A DNA stretch of 64,000 nucleotides from an uncultured Butyrivibrio sp. (GTDB lineage Bacteria; Bacillota; Clostridia; Lachnospirales; Lachnospiraceae), in the NCBI GenBank assembly GCA_945928575.1, contig CAMENP010000011.1, positions 20,174 through 84,173 on the forward strand, in the 5' to 3' direction. Made by a program: the position numbers and the translations under genes. The notes below the pieces were generated by a model, which searched no databases, had not been told where the DNA came from, and worked only from the letters and a program-made list of their open reading frames with translations. Shown in pieces: positions 25,760 to 35,482 of this stretch. Each line of letters opens with the position of its first letter. The stretch's first letter is position 1.

Positions 25760-28027
25760 TTATATCTCAGCCTCCCTAATCCGTATATCAAGTGAAGAGA
25801 ATCTCTTCTGTTCATTTTCATTGGAAATCATATTGTAAAATGTCTGGTCGCTTCCCACAATGCATATGCATTTCCGCGCCCTTGTAACCGCAGTGTAAAG
25901 AATATTACGATTCATGAGCATTCTCGGCCCGTCAAGCAGCGGCAGTACGACCGCCGGATACTCGCTTCCCTGAGATTTATGTACCGTAACGGCATATGCA
26001 TGTTCCAGTTCGTCGGCTTCTTTAAATGAATATGTAACATATCTTTCTTCATCAAACCGCACCGTCATTTCAGACAGATACAGATTAATATTATCAACTA
26101 TTCCCATGTCACCGTTGAAAACTCCCATTCCGTTCTCAACCGGTATTCCGTTTCTTCCGCGCACTTCCCAGGGAATTTTATAATTATTTTTAATCTGCAT
26201 AACTTTATCGCCTTCGCGGAAAATTATGCTTCCTATCTCTTTCTCAACTTTGGAATTCGATGGGGGATTGAGGAACTGCTGCAGTACGGTATTCAGGCGT
26301 TCAACTCCAAGGCTTCCCTTTCTCGTCGGCGTAAGAACCTGCACATCGTTCGGACTGCAGTCCGTATACGCCGGAAGTTTTACTTTCACAAGTGTCACTA
26401 AAGCATTGATGATCGCGTTGGCATCCGCCCTCCTTATAAAAGGAAAATCCTTACTTGACGGCCCTATTTCAAAAAGTTCACCCTCGTTTATCTTATGAGC
26501 ATTGACTACAATATCTCCGGCTTCTTCCTGTCTGAAAATCTTGGCGAGTCTTACCGTATTAAAACATCCCGACGCAATTATGTCTTTAAGGACATTGCCC
26601 GGTCCTACGGACGGGAGCTGGTTGGCATCTCCGACCAGGATAAGTCTCGTGCCGTCCGCTATCGCTTTCAGGAGACTGTTCATAAGGAAAATATCGACCA
26701 TTGACATCTCATCTATAATAACAACGTCTGTCTCAAGCGGATTGCTTTCATTGCGTTCAAATGAGGCATTGCTTATTTCATCCGATAAAGTTCCGGAAAG
26801 TTCAAGCATTCTGTGAATAGTCTGTGCTTCATGTCCTGTCGCTTCTGTCATTCTCTTAGCCGCGCGTCCGGTAGGCGCCGCGAGCATTATATCCATGCCT
26901 TTGCGTTCAAAATAACGTATTATGGTATTAATCGTTGTTGTTTTACCTGTTCCGGGTCCACCGGTGATTATTACGATACCGCTTCCGGCCGATGCTCTTA
27001 CGGCTTCCCTCTGCATAGCCTCCAGCGTTATATTTTCTTCTTTTTCAATGGAGTGCAGATCTTTTTCAAGTGTCTTGTCATCGGGCATATTCTCGAATTT
27101 CAGTGCAAGAAGTCTGTGTGCAATCGCAAGCTCCGTGTGATACACAGAATATAAGTAAACTGCCTTGGTTCCATCAACATCCCGCACCATTACCTTGCGG
27201 TCGATCATAAGGTCCGTCAGTATTTCCTCCGGATTATCGATAAATACGCCAAGCAGCCTTCCCGCTTCCTCTATAAGCGCATCCATCGGATAATATGTAT
27301 GTCCGGCCGAAACTGCCGCCGATAAAGCATACAATATGCCGCTCTTGATGCGGAACGGTGAATTAAGCTCCATTCCCGAATTTCGCGCTATTTCATCAGC
27401 TATTTTAAAGCCCACGCCTTCCATATCATCCGCTAACTTGTATGGATTATTCTGTATTATATCATATATTTTTTCACCGTATTCTTTGTATATCTTGACT
27501 GCAAGATTCATTCCTATTCCGAGTTTGCCCAAAAAAAGCATGGCATTGCGCATTCCTTTTTTCTCCGCTACCTGGTCTGCTATTTCCATTGCCATCCTGT
27601 TGCTTATTCCCTTGACCTGCGAAAGTTCTTCCGGATTCTCTTCTATCACTCTGAAAGTATCCATCTTGAAGTGGCGCACAATTCTTGCCGCAAGTGCCGG
27701 ACCTACTCCTTTGATTGCGCCGGAACCGAGATACCGCTCAATGGAATCCATGTCTTCCGGTCTGCTTTCCTCATAGCTTGTAACTTTAAACTGGAGCCCG
27801 TATGTCTGATGCACCGTAAAATCGCCATTGAAAACAACATATTCTCCTGCGTTAATAAGATGCAATGTTCCGACACAGACCATCTCATCTTCTATATCAT
27901 CCGCATAATCCGGACATTCCGTCCGCAGGCGTTTTATTTCATCAGATGTAAGCGAGACATCAAGTATCGTATGTCCGTTGTCGCTGTTAGTATATATTAT
28001 TTTCTCGACGTAACCTTTAATCTGCAT
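25760..28027 (-). CDS. recD2: RecD2-type 5'-3' DNA helicase
   Basis: A 755-residue helicase of the RecD2/TraA family, acting on DNA without RecBC. The N-terminal part has an OB-like region and tandem helix-hairpin-helix motifs (GSGAIKGVGPALAARI, QVKGISNRMA, EGVGFKIAD). The SF1B motor begins near residue 345 with Walker A GGPGTGKTT and Walker B VVIIDEMSMVD; the C-terminal UvrD_C_2 domain has AYAVTVHKSQGSEYP. It is 11 bp before the comFC frame opens, so the two appear to be co-transcribed. Confidence 0.95.
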   Translation of the reverse strand: MQIKGYVEKIIYTNSDNGHTILDVSLTSDEIKRLRTECPDYADDIEDEMVCVGTLHLINAGEYVVFNGDFTVHQTYGLQFKVTSYEESRPEDMDSIERYLGSGAIKGVGPALAARIVRHFKMDTFRVIEENPEELSQVKGISNRMAMEIADQVAEKKGMRNAMLFLGKLGIGMNLAVKIYKEYGEKIYDIIQNNPYKLADDMEGVGFKIADEIARNSGMELNSPFRIKSGILYALSAAVSAGHTYYPMDALIEEAGRLLGVFIDNPEEILTDLMIDRKVMVRDVDGTKAVYLYSVYHTELAIAHRLLALKFENMPDDKTLEKDLHSIEKEENITLEAMQREAVRASAGSGIVIITGGPGTGKTTTINTIIRYFERKGMDIMLAAPTGRAAKRMTEATGHEAQTIHRMLELSGTLSDEISNASFERNESNPLETDVVIIDEMSMVDIFLMNSLLKAIADGTRLILVGDANQLPSVGPGNVLKDIIASGCFNTVRLAKIFRQEEAGDIVVNAHKINEGELFEIGPSSKDFPFIRRADANAIINALVTLVKVKLPAYTDCSPNDVQVLTPTRKGSLGVERLNTVLQQFLNPPSNSKVEKEIGSIIFREGDKVMQIKNNYKIPWEVRGRNGIPVENGMGVFNGDMGIVDNINLYLSEMTVRFDEERYVTYSFKEADELEHAYAVTVHKSQGSEYPAVVLPLLDGPRMLMNRNILYTAVTRARKCICIVGSDQTFYNMISNENEQKRFSSLDIRIREAEI

Positions 28028-28050
28028 ATTCGTCTCCCTTGTTCAAACGT

Positions 28051-28088
28051 AAAAAAGCCGCACGGGTTCCTATGGACCCCGGACGGCT
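28051..28088 (-). terminator. Terminator after flgJ
   Basis: Hairpin with outer arms AGCCG/CGGCT and a GTCC-G/C-rich interior, followed by a T6 tract on the minus strand. It ends the mreB-flgF-flgG-flgJ transcript before recD2. Confidence 0.85.
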
Positions 28089-28106
28089 CAATATGTTCAA
28101 TTATCA

Positions 28107-28451
28107 TCAGATATTGTAATTTCTTTTCATCTGTTCGTAAAGCATCTTGGCGATTCCGATTCCATCGCCGCGCTCTGAAGCTATATCGGCATATTCCTGA
28201 TAGAGCGTATCTTTAAACATATTAAGATATGACGCAGAAGAATCGTCATCATTATCAGGGATAGTTTTTTCCATTCCTTTAATTGCCTGTTCTATAAAAT
28301 ATGATTCAAAAGTCTTACAGGCTTCCATCAGTTCCTCATCGGTTGCCTTGGAATAATCTGTTGTTCCAAGTTTGTCCCTGAGGCTCTCAGTCGCGGAAGA
28401 ATATGTCCCGTTGGTATACATATTGGATAAACCGTTAATCATATCACTCAT
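28107..28451 (-). CDS. flgJ: Rod-binding protein, FlgJ N-terminal domain
   Basis: A 114-residue protein with the rod-binding domain (PF10135): ELMEACKTFESYFIEQAIKGM near residues 40-60 and a C-terminal GIGIAKMLYEQM. It lacks the muramidase half of enterobacterial FlgJ. It would cap or assist rod assembly. It follows flgG by 12 bp. Confidence 0.88.
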   Translation of the reverse strand: MSDMINGLSNMYTNGTYSSATESLRDKLGTTDYSKATDEELMEACKTFESYFIEQAIKGMEKTIPDNDDDSSASYLNMFKDTLYQEYADIASERGDGIGIAKMLYEQMKRNYNI

Positions 28452-28463
28452 GCGCCGTTACTC

Positions 28464-29282
28464 CTATCTTCTAAGCTGGTTAGCCTGGCTGAGCATTTCG
28501 TCAGATGCCTGTATTGCCTTGGAGTTCATCTCATAAGCTCTCTGTGCGACGATCATATTGATCATCTCATCGGCAACCTGTACATTAGATCCTTCCACAC
28601 GTCCCTGCATAAGTGTGCTTTTCTTAAGGTTCGGATTATCGCCTTCTTCTACCGCAGGTCCGGAAGCATCCGTTACCTCATACATGGTATTACCGACACT
28701 GTTAAATCCCGCCGGATTGGTAACCTGATAAAGTCCTATTCTTATTCCGAGGCTCTGAAGATTATTATTCGCATCCGGATAACATACTGTTCCGTCCGAT
28801 GTAACTTTAATCTTGGACGGCTCATATTCATCAGCACTGAATGTTATCGGCATTCCGTCTGAGTCAAGTACAGGATATCCTTCCTGTGTGCAAAGCATAA
28901 ATCCATCCGAAGATACGGCCATCTGGAAATCTCCGTTACGCGTGTAATATGTATTACCGTCCGCTGCCTGCACTGCGAAAAATCCGTCGCCCTCTATTCC
29001 GAATCCAAAATCATTGGCTGTTTCAAGCATGGCGCCCTGTGTGAATCTCGTGGTAATGGAAGCATTACGCGTACCCGTTCCGACCTGTGCTCCTATCGGC
29101 TTATAATCGCCGTTGGCGCTTGTGGAACGTGTCTGAAGTGTCTGATATAAAAGTGATTTGAATTCCGCAGTCGATGTCTTATATCCTGTGGAATTAACAT
29201 TTGCTAAATTATTGGAAATTACATCCAAATTAGTCTGCTGGGCTCTCATTCCCGAGGCCGCAGTATATAATGATCTCATCAT
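28464..29282 (-). CDS. flgG: Flagellar basal-body rod protein FlgG
   Basis: A 272-residue rod/hook family protein. The N-terminus MMRSLYTAASGMRAQQTNLD with NNLANVNSTGYK and the C-terminus VQVADEMINMIVAQRAYEMN are the family marks, and LYQTLQTR and EGDGFF support FlgG. The equivalent B. subtilis gene is flhP. It lies between flgF-like and flgJ-like genes. Confidence 0.92.
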   Translation of the reverse strand: MMRSLYTAASGMRAQQTNLDVISNNLANVNSTGYKTSTAEFKSLLYQTLQTRSTSANGDYKPIGAQVGTGTRNASITTRFTQGAMLETANDFGFGIEGDGFFAVQAADGNTYYTRNGDFQMAVSSDGFMLCTQEGYPVLDSDGMPITFSADEYEPSKIKVTSDGTVCYPDANNNLQSLGIRIGLYQVTNPAGFNSVGNTMYEVTDASGPAVEEGDNPNLKKSTLMQGRVEGSNVQVADEMINMIVAQRAYEMNSKAIQASDEMLSQANQLRR

Positions 29283-29317
29283 AATCCGGTCAGTCTCCTT
29301 CCGCCTTTATGAATGGC

Positions 29318-30088
29318 TTATACTCTTCCTAATGCAACAGATTTCTCAAGTGTGGAATCGATGGTCTGTATTACCTTCTGATTACTTTCGTAATCTCTGG
29401 TTATTGTGATCATATCAACCATCTCCGTAACGACATTCACATTGGATGCCTCTAAGTATCCCTGATGGACTTTACACTGTGCGTCCGTTGTCGTTGCGCC
29501 GTCAATGGCAATGTACATATTCTCGCCGAATTTCTTAAGATAGTTATAGTCTTCAAAATCCACAAGCTTTAACTGTGCTATTTCCTGTCCGTCGGCCGTT
29601 ATTCTTCCGGACTCATCCACCGAAATCTTAACTCCTTCGGGAATATTTATAAGACCTCCATCTTCAGCCAGAACGAAATCGCCGTCCTTGGTCATCAGCA
29701 CGCCCTGTGAGTTAACGGTAAAATTACCGTCTCTGGTATAACGTACCGATTCATTTCCGTTTCTGTCAGCGTAGGATATTGCAAAGAATCCTTTCCCGCT
29801 AAGTGCCATATCATAGAGCTGTTCCGTTTCTTCCAGATTGCCGTCGCCATAATCGGTATATGTCTCACCGACCTTAACGCCGAGGCTCATTCTGCCTATA
29901 TTCTGGTGAATATAATTAACGGAACTGTCATTAATCTTGATTCCGTATACAGAATCAAAACTCTGTGATGTTGAACCTTCCTTCTTATAAGCTGTTGTAT
30001 CGGAATTAGCCATATTGTTGGTAACAACATCAAGTCTATTCATCTGGTGAACCATACCTGTGCATGCCGTATACAAACTTCTAACCAT
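29318..30088 (-). CDS. flgF: Flagellar basal-body rod protein FlgF/FlhO-like
   Basis: A 256-residue rod protein with LYTACTGMVHQMNRLDVVTN at the start, LSGKGFFAI in the middle and VNVVTEMVDMITITRDYESN at the end. It lies 30 bp downstream of mreB, as flhO follows mbl in B. subtilis. FlgF versus FlhO naming reflects the same position in the rod. Confidence 0.9.
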   Translation of the reverse strand: MVRSLYTACTGMVHQMNRLDVVTNNMANSDTTAYKKEGSTSQSFDSVYGIKINDSSVNYIHQNIGRMSLGVKVGETYTDYGDGNLEETEQLYDMALSGKGFFAISYADRNGNESVRYTRDGNFTVNSQGVLMTKDGDFVLAEDGGLINIPEGVKISVDESGRITADGQEIAQLKLVDFEDYNYLKKFGENMYIAIDGATTTDAQCKVHQGYLEASNVNVVTEMVDMITITRDYESNQKVIQTIDSTLEKSVALGRV

Positions 30089-30118
30089 ATGTCTTACTCC
30101 TTTCGCTTATCTGATATA

Positions 30119-31105
30119 TTATCTCTCTCCTGCGAGGAACTCGATAAACTTACCTGTTCCTATTGCAACCGCAGTCATAGGGTCTTCAGCCGTCATCGTA
30201 TTGATTCCGGTCTTCTCTTCGATCAATTCTTCAAGTCCCTGAAGGAGGCTTCCTCCTCCGGTAAGTACCATTCCTCTGTCAGCTATATCCGCTGCAAGTT
30301 CAGGCGGTGTCTTTTCAAGAACGCTGTGGATAGCTTCAACGATCTGTGATGTAGCTTCCTTAAGCGCCTCTTCCGTCTCCGCGGAAGTAACGGTAACAGT
30401 CTTAGGAAGTCCTGTAACGAGGTTACGTCCTCTGATATCCATGGACACTACTTCTGCCCTCGGGAAAGCGCTTCCTATCTTAATCTTAATGTCCTCGGCG
30501 GTTCTCTCACCGATCAAAAGATTATGTTTCTTACGCATATAACGTACGATTGCCTCATCGAAGTCATCGCCCGCAATCTTAATGGATGTGCTGACAACAG
30601 TTCCTCCGAGTGATATGACCGCTATATCAGTAGTACCGCCGCCGATATCAACTATCATATTACCGCACGGTCTTGATATATCTATTCCGGCTCCTATCGC
30701 TGCCGCAATAGGCTCCTCAATAATGGCAACCTCTCTGGCTCCTGCCTGATATGTTGCGTCCTCAACAGCCTTCTTCTCAACTTCGGTAACGCCGCTAGGT
30801 ACACATACACTTATTCTAGGCTTCTTAAGCATCTTCTTGCCAAGTGCCTTCTGTATAAAGTACTTGAGCATCTTCTCCGTTACCGTGTAATCAGAGATAA
30901 CACCCTGTCTGAGCGGTCTTACGGCAACTATATTACCCGGAGTTCTTCCAAGCATAAGTCTTGCTTCCTCTCCAATAGCTTTAATCTTATTGGTATCTCT
31001 ATCAAAAGCCACAACTGACGGCTCTTTCAAAACAACGCCCTTGCCTTTAATGTAGACAAGAATGCTGGCAGTTCCTAAATCAATTCCGATATCTGTACTT
31101 ATCAT
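30119..31105 (-). CDS. mreB: MreB/Mbl-type actin homologue
   Basis: A 328-residue bacterial actin that polymerises under the membrane and guides cell-wall synthesis. ATP-site motifs are intact: GIDLGTAS (phosphate 1), VDIGGGTTDIAV (phosphate 2) and MVLTGGGSLLQG (adenosine). The set mreB-flgF-flgG equals mbl-flhO-flhP in B. subtilis. A near-consensus sigma-28 promoter stands about 150 bp upstream, so at least part of its transcription follows the motility programme. Confidence 0.95.
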   Translation of the reverse strand: MISTDIGIDLGTASILVYIKGKGVVLKEPSVVAFDRDTNKIKAIGEEARLMLGRTPGNIVAVRPLRQGVISDYTVTEKMLKYFIQKALGKKMLKKPRISVCVPSGVTEVEKKAVEDATYQAGAREVAIIEEPIAAAIGAGIDISRPCGNMIVDIGGGTTDIAVISLGGTVVSTSIKIAGDDFDEAIVRYMRKKHNLLIGERTAEDIKIKIGSAFPRAEVVSMDIRGRNLVTGLPKTVTVTSAETEEALKEATSQIVEAIHSVLEKTPPELAADIADRGMVLTGGGSLLQGLEELIEEKTGINTMTAEDPMTAVAIGTGKFIEFLAGER

Positions 31106-31253
31106 CGTGATCCCCTTTCGCTTTGTGTATTATTTTATATAAAGGTGTGTTCATTCTAAACATACATAAACATTATATACAATAATGCGTAAATTTAAAA
31201 GAGGGAATTTACATAAATTTGAAAAAAGATTAAGTCCGGCGCTTACTATAATA

Positions 31254-31279
31254 ATATCGGCATTGCAGCGTAAAACTTA
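31254..31279 (-). promoter_or_regulatory. Sigma-28 promoter upstream of mreB-flgF-flgG-flgJ
   Basis: TAAG (31276-31279), 14 bases, GCCGATAT (31254-31261) on the minus strand, the closest consensus match of the window. It lies about 150 bp before the mreB start. Confidence 0.78.
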
Positions 31280-31645
31280 ACATAGCCGGGAAAATTTTAG
31301 TGGGGATGAATAATTGGTATGCGCAGGTGTATTATATTTGACATTTTTGGAGTTGTAGTTGTGGTCTTAGTGTCTTAATTGATACTATTCTGAGTTTAAA
31401 ATTCACCAATTCACACTTTTTTGCAGTTTTTGGGACATTTGGTATCAATTTGGCAGGTTTCGTATTGTAATATGTTAAACTCAATATGTATTTCAATATA
31501 CTTAAGTTCATATATTATAGCCCTGTAGTATCGCATATAGCAAATAATTGACACCAAATTGCTGATTTTGGCCAAAAAAGTATGAAAATATCGTATTGTA
31601 CACCGTGAAATCTCCACCGGAAGATGGCCGGCACCGGCACCATCC

Positions 31646-31681
31646 AAAAATCAGCCTGCCGCGTTTCGCGGCAGGCTGATT
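31646..31681 (-). terminator. Terminator after spoIIID
   Basis: A perfect 15-bp stem (AATCAGCCTGCCGCG and its complement) with a 3-base loop followed on the minus strand by a T-rich tail, 7 bp after the spoIIID stop. Confidence 0.93.
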
Positions 31682-31687
31682 CAGGCT

Positions 31688-31939
31688 CTATCTCATATGT
31701 GAATATTTCTCTTTGGTTGCCATTCCCCCACGGATATGGCGTTCCGACTTATTAACGTCAAGTACCTTGCGCGCCTGTGCGGCAAGCACCGGATTGATTC
31801 CCGCAAGGCGTTCGGTTACATCCTTATGTACCGTGCTCTTGCTGATGCCGAATTCCTTGGCAGTCTGTCTGACGGTGGTTTTATTCTCTATTATGTACTC
31901 CGCCATCTTTATCGCTCTTTCTTCGATATACTCCTTCAA
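31688..31939 (-). CDS. spoIIID: Sporulation transcription factor SpoIIID
   Basis: An 83-residue mother-cell regulator with a helix-turn-helix (TVRQTAKEFGISKSTVHKDV, residues 22-41) and a basic C-terminal segment (KSERHIRGGMATKEKY). Length and sequence fit the family. Start codon is TTG, preceded by AGGGGG. It is expressed in early mother cells in spore-formers; its presence places this organism in a spore-forming lineage but does not prove that it sporulates. Confidence 0.95.
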   Translation of the reverse strand: MKEYIEERAIKMAEYIIENKTTVRQTAKEFGISKSTVHKDVTERLAGINPVLAAQARKVLDVNKSERHIRGGMATKEKYSHMR

Positions 31940-32006
31940 CGGGTTCCCCCTGCATCACTGTTTGTACATTGTATGCAGAGTATATGAAAATATGAATCCG
32001 GGAGTG

Positions 32007-33563
32007 TCACTCTCCGTTAATCTTCTCAATGATCCTGACCGCATGTTTGCCCATCGCCGCGGCGGTAGGAACCCCACCCGGATACCTGAGCCAGTGGCTT
32101 GCCAGAACAACATTCCGCAGGCCGCGGATACCGCTTGAAAGAAACGCATTGCGGTTTGTGGCGGTTGTGATAAACCGCATGTATGCACCCTTGTAACAGT
32201 TGTCACGGTGCGCATACGTTGCCGGCGTCCAGCAGTCAATAACCTTGATTCTGTCGGCATACTGCGGAAATTTGGTTTCTATCCTATAACGGATGGCCTC
32301 GGCAATATTATTTTTCATCATATTGTAGCGGTCGCGGTTCTCGTAAAGCTTCTCCCAGAAACGATAATCTTCCTTATATTGAACAATGCTGCACTGCAAA
32401 ACCGTATGACCCTTTGGCGCGATAAAATCGCCGTAAACCCTGTAGTTCTTCACGCATATCCTGTCATACGAATGACAGCCGACATCCACCGGTTCGCAGT
32501 CAAAAGAAAGTGTGTCATCAATTTCATCAACCGGCGAATCCACGGCAAATGCAGCCTGAAAAGAACTGTAAACAGGGTTGTTTTTGCGGTCCTTATAGAC
32601 GGCGCGCACGGAGCGCGGTGTGTATTTTTTGCCAAGTAACGTATTAAACGTATAATTTATGTCACATGCGCAGATTATGTAATCCGCCTCGATCTGCGTT
32701 CCGTCAGCGAGTTCGATTCCCTTTGCATTTCTCGCAGTTATCTTCTTCATCGAATAGAAATTGACGGATTTCTTATCAAATACCGGGATATTCATATTGA
32801 ACTTGCGTTTATCTATTATAATCGAGGATACCGGGGAATTAAAATGAAGAACCCCGCCAAGCTCGTTAAACTGTTTTTCCATTCTCCTGACAATCTCAAC
32901 CGAGCCGCCTTTAAGCAGATCCCCGTTGCCCGCCGTGAAAAAAGCATACGCCATCACAAGCCAGTACGCCTCGTACTCCTTGGCCATAAAATCAAGCATG
33001 ACCTTCTTAAGAAGCGGATGTTTAAAGCGTCCGGACAAATCCTCAAGATTCATCCCCATATATTCAATCATGGTTTTCAGAATCTTACTGTGGTTTCCCG
33101 AACCGCCCAGCTCTTTGAACGCGTCAAATATATCAAGCGCGTTCTCGCGCGGCTCCTGAAGATTGACACCCAGTTTAGTATATTCTATGAAACGATGGAT
33201 TTCTTCGCCATCCTCCGGCGAAAGCTCCAGCATTTCCTTCTCCGTCCGGTCAATATCGCGCCACAGCGTAATCGTCTGCCCGTCAAGTTCCGAACGGTAA
33301 AAAGAATCGCGCTCAATGAAGTCTTCCCCGTCGCGGATCACTCCAAGCTCCTGCCAGATGCCGTACTGCGGTGTGTCAGGCTTCGTTCCGGTCAGCCAGT
33401 GAATGCAGTTATCGATGAAATAATCTCCCCTTCGCCAGCCGCTGCAGCTTCCGCCGGCGACCGGATTTTTCTCATAGATTTCGGCTGACATTCCGGCCAT
33501 AAGACTGTATATTCCCGCGGCAAGACCTGCAATGCCTCCGCCGACAATGACTACCTTTTTCAT
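32007..33563 (-). CDS. FAD-dependent phytoene desaturase/retinol-reductase-like oxidoreductase
   Basis: A 518-residue flavoprotein. The N-terminal FAD-binding Rossmann motif VVIVGGGIAGLAAG is followed by EKNPVAGGSCSGW, and a C-terminal segment SSGIRGLRNVVLASHWLRYPGG is split as GLRNVVLASHW and fits the CrtI/FAD-dependent isoprenoid or retinoid family. No phytoene synthase or other terpene gene is nearby, so the substrate is unknown. GGAGG precedes the ATG at 33563. It appears to be monocistronic, upstream of spoIIID by 67 bp. Members with this organisation are common in gut Clostridia with unclear roles. Confidence 0.8.
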   Translation of the reverse strand: MKKVVIVGGGIAGLAAGIYSLMAGMSAEIYEKNPVAGGSCSGWRRGDYFIDNCIHWLTGTKPDTPQYGIWQELGVIRDGEDFIERDSFYRSELDGQTITLWRDIDRTEKEMLELSPEDGEEIHRFIEYTKLGVNLQEPRENALDIFDAFKELGGSGNHSKILKTMIEYMGMNLEDLSGRFKHPLLKKVMLDFMAKEYEAYWLVMAYAFFTAGNGDLLKGGSVEIVRRMEKQFNELGGVLHFNSPVSSIIIDKRKFNMNIPVFDKKSVNFYSMKKITARNAKGIELADGTQIEADYIICACDINYTFNTLLGKKYTPRSVRAVYKDRKNNPVYSSFQAAFAVDSPVDEIDDTLSFDCEPVDVGCHSYDRICVKNYRVYGDFIAPKGHTVLQCSIVQYKEDYRFWEKLYENRDRYNMMKNNIAEAIRYRIETKFPQYADRIKVIDCWTPATYAHRDNCYKGAYMRFITTATNRNAFLSSGIRGLRNVVLASHWLRYPGGVPTAAAMGKHAVRIIEKINGE

Positions 33564-33699
33564 TAATAATTTCCTCCGTATTCTTAGCTGTTATTAATTA
33601 TATAATATACATATTTATCAATAACTTCAATGTAAATATTAAAAATATAAGTTTTAAAGCTTTTTTTGTAATTTAGATAAAAAATTTAGATTTATTTTA

Positions 33700-33727
33700 T
33701 TGATTTTGAAAACGAATTATGTATAAT
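33700..33727 (+). promoter_or_regulatory. Sigma-A promoter of pckA
   Basis: TTGATT (33700-33705), 16 bases, TATAAT (33722-33727), about 48 bp before the pckA ATG. Confidence 0.7.
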
Positions 33728-33774
33728 ATGAAAAGAGAAATACACACTAAGAAAGAAAAGAGGTAAATGCAAAA

Positions 33775-35379
33775 ATGTCAGAACTTAATTTAAGCAAATA
33801 CGGTATTACCGGCGTTACTGAAATTGTACACAATCCTTCTTACGAGATGTTATTCGAGGAAGAGACCAAACCGGGTCTTGAAGGATATGAAAAGGGTCAG
33901 GTCAGTGAACTCGGCGCCGTTAACGTTATGACAGGTATCTATACAGGACGTTCTCCTAAAGATAAATTCATCGTTGTTGATGAGAATTCAAAGGACACTG
34001 TATGGTGGACATCCGATGAATACAAGAACGATAACCATCCTGCTTCACAGGAAGCATGGGCTGCAGTTAAGGATCTTGCAATCAAGGAGCTTTCCAATAA
34101 GAAACTTTATGTAGTAGATGCATTCTGCGGAGCTAACAAGGATACACGTATGGCTATCCGTTTCATCGTTGAAGTAGCTTGGCAGGCACATTTCGTTACT
34201 AATATGTTTATCAAGCCAACCGAAGAAGAACTTAAGAACTTCGAGCCTGATTTCGTTGTTTACAACGCATCCAAGGCTAAGGTTGAGAATTATAAAGAAC
34301 TCGGTCTTAACTCTGAGACAGCTGTTATGTTTAACATTACAAGCCGTGAGCAGGTAATCGTTAACACATGGTACGGCGGAGAGATGAAGAAAGGTATGTT
34401 CTCAATGATGAACTACTATCTCCCACTTAAGGGCATCGCTTCTATGCACTGCTCAGCCAACACTGATATGAACGGCGAAAATACAGCTATTTTCTTCGGT
34501 CTTTCAGGAACAGGTAAGACTACACTTTCAACAGATCCTAAGCGTCTCCTTATCGGTGATGATGAGCACGGCTGGGATGACAACGGCGTATTCAACTTCG
34601 AGGGTGGATGCTATGCTAAGGTTATCGACCTTGATAAGGATTCAGAGCCGGATATCTACAACGCAATCACTCGTGACGCTCTCCTTGAGAACGTAACACT
34701 TGATGCTGACGGTAAGATTGATTTCACAGATAAGAGCGTAACAGAGAATACCCGTGTATCTTATCCTATCAACCATATCAAGAACATCGTTCGTCCTGTT
34801 TCATCAGCTCCTGCAGCTAAGAACGTAATCTTCCTTTCAGCAGATGCATTCGGAGTACTTCCTCCGGTATCAGTTCTTACTCCTGAGCAGACACAGTACT
34901 ACTTCCTTTCAGGATTCACTGCTAAGCTTGCAGGTACAGAGCGTGGAATCACAGAGCCTACTCCTACATTCTCAGCATGTTTCGGACAGGCATTCCTCGA
35001 GCTTCATCCTACTAAATATGCAGAAGAACTTGTTAAGAAGATGCAGGCAAGCGGTGCTAAGGCATACCTTGTTAACACAGGATGGAACGGAACAGGAAAG
35101 CGTATCTCCATCAAAGATACTCGTGGAATCATTGATGCTATCCTTAACGGAGATATCAAGAATGCTCCTACTAAGACAATTCCTTACTTCAACTTCGAAG
35201 TTCCTACAGAACTTCCTGGTGTAGATTCAGGAATCCTTGATCCTCGTGACACATATGCTGATGCTTCTGAGTGGGAAGCTAAGGCTAAAGACCTTGCTGC
35301 AAGATTCGTTAAGAACTTCGCTAAATACGAAGGCAACGATGCAGGTAAGGCACTTGTAAGTGCAGGTCCACAGGCTTAA
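33775..35379 (+). CDS. pckA: Phosphoenolpyruvate carboxykinase (ATP)
   Basis: A 534-residue enzyme interconverting oxaloacetate and PEP with ATP/ADP. In anaerobes it often runs in the carboxylating direction. The P-loop [11 protein letters not shown] (near 242-252), [14 protein letters not shown] and [11 protein letters not shown] are intact. Codon use is strikingly biased to a few codons (CTT, GGT/GGA, AAG), which suggests high expression. It has its own sigma-A promoter and a strong terminator, so it is a single-gene unit. Confidence 0.97.
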   Translation: MSELNLSKYGITGVTEIVHNPSYEMLFEEETKPGLEGYEKGQVSELGAVNVMTGIYTGRSPKDKFIVVDENSKDTVWWTSDEYKNDNHPASQEAWAAVKDLAIKELSNKKLYVVDAFCGANKDTRMAIRFIVEVAWQAHFVTNMFIKPTEEELKNFEPDFVVYNASKAKVENYKELGLNSETAVMFNITSREQVIVNTWYGGEMKKGMFSMMNYYLPLKGIASMHCSANTDMNGENTAIFFGLSGTGKTTLSTDPKRLLIGDDEHGWDDNGVFNFEGGCYAKVIDLDKDSEPDIYNAITRDALLENVTLDADGKIDFTDKSVTENTRVSYPINHIKNIVRPVSSAPAAKNVIFLSADAFGVLPPVSVLTPEQTQYYFLSGFTAKLAGTERGITEPTPTFSACFGQAFLELHPTKYAEELVKKMQASGAKAYLVNTGWNGTGKRISIKDTRGIIDAILNGDIKNAPTKTIPYFNFEVPTELPGVDSGILDPRDTYADASEWEAKAKDLAARFVKNFAKYEGNDAGKALVSAGPQA

Positions 35380-35402
35380 TTAAGAATATTAAGACATTTA
35401 AT

Positions 35403-35440
35403 AAGCCGTCCGGTGAATTTTCACCGGACGGCCTTTTTGT
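35403..35440 (+). terminator. Terminator of pckA
   Basis: A 12-bp perfect stem (GCCGTCCGGTGA and complement), 4-base loop, followed by TTTTTGTTTT. Confidence 0.95.
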
Positions 35441-35482
35441 TTTGATGGCCACTGATCAGAGCATATCTCATCTCTGTTGCCA

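Larger units (their letters stand above)
31106..31687. other. 582-bp intergenic region
   Basis: AT-rich. It holds the sigma-28-like promoter facing mreB (31254-31279) and the spoIIID terminator (31646-31681). A 78-codon minus-strand frame at 31411-31647 has no recognisable homology, runs into the terminator region and lacks a convincing ribosome site. I see no tRNA or structured RNA in the rest. Confidence 0.6.

Noticed and set aside
31411..31647. 78-codon minus-strand frame between spoIIID and mreB
   Set aside because: No ribosome site, low-complexity AT-rich composition, and its start overlaps the region just after the spoIIID terminator.
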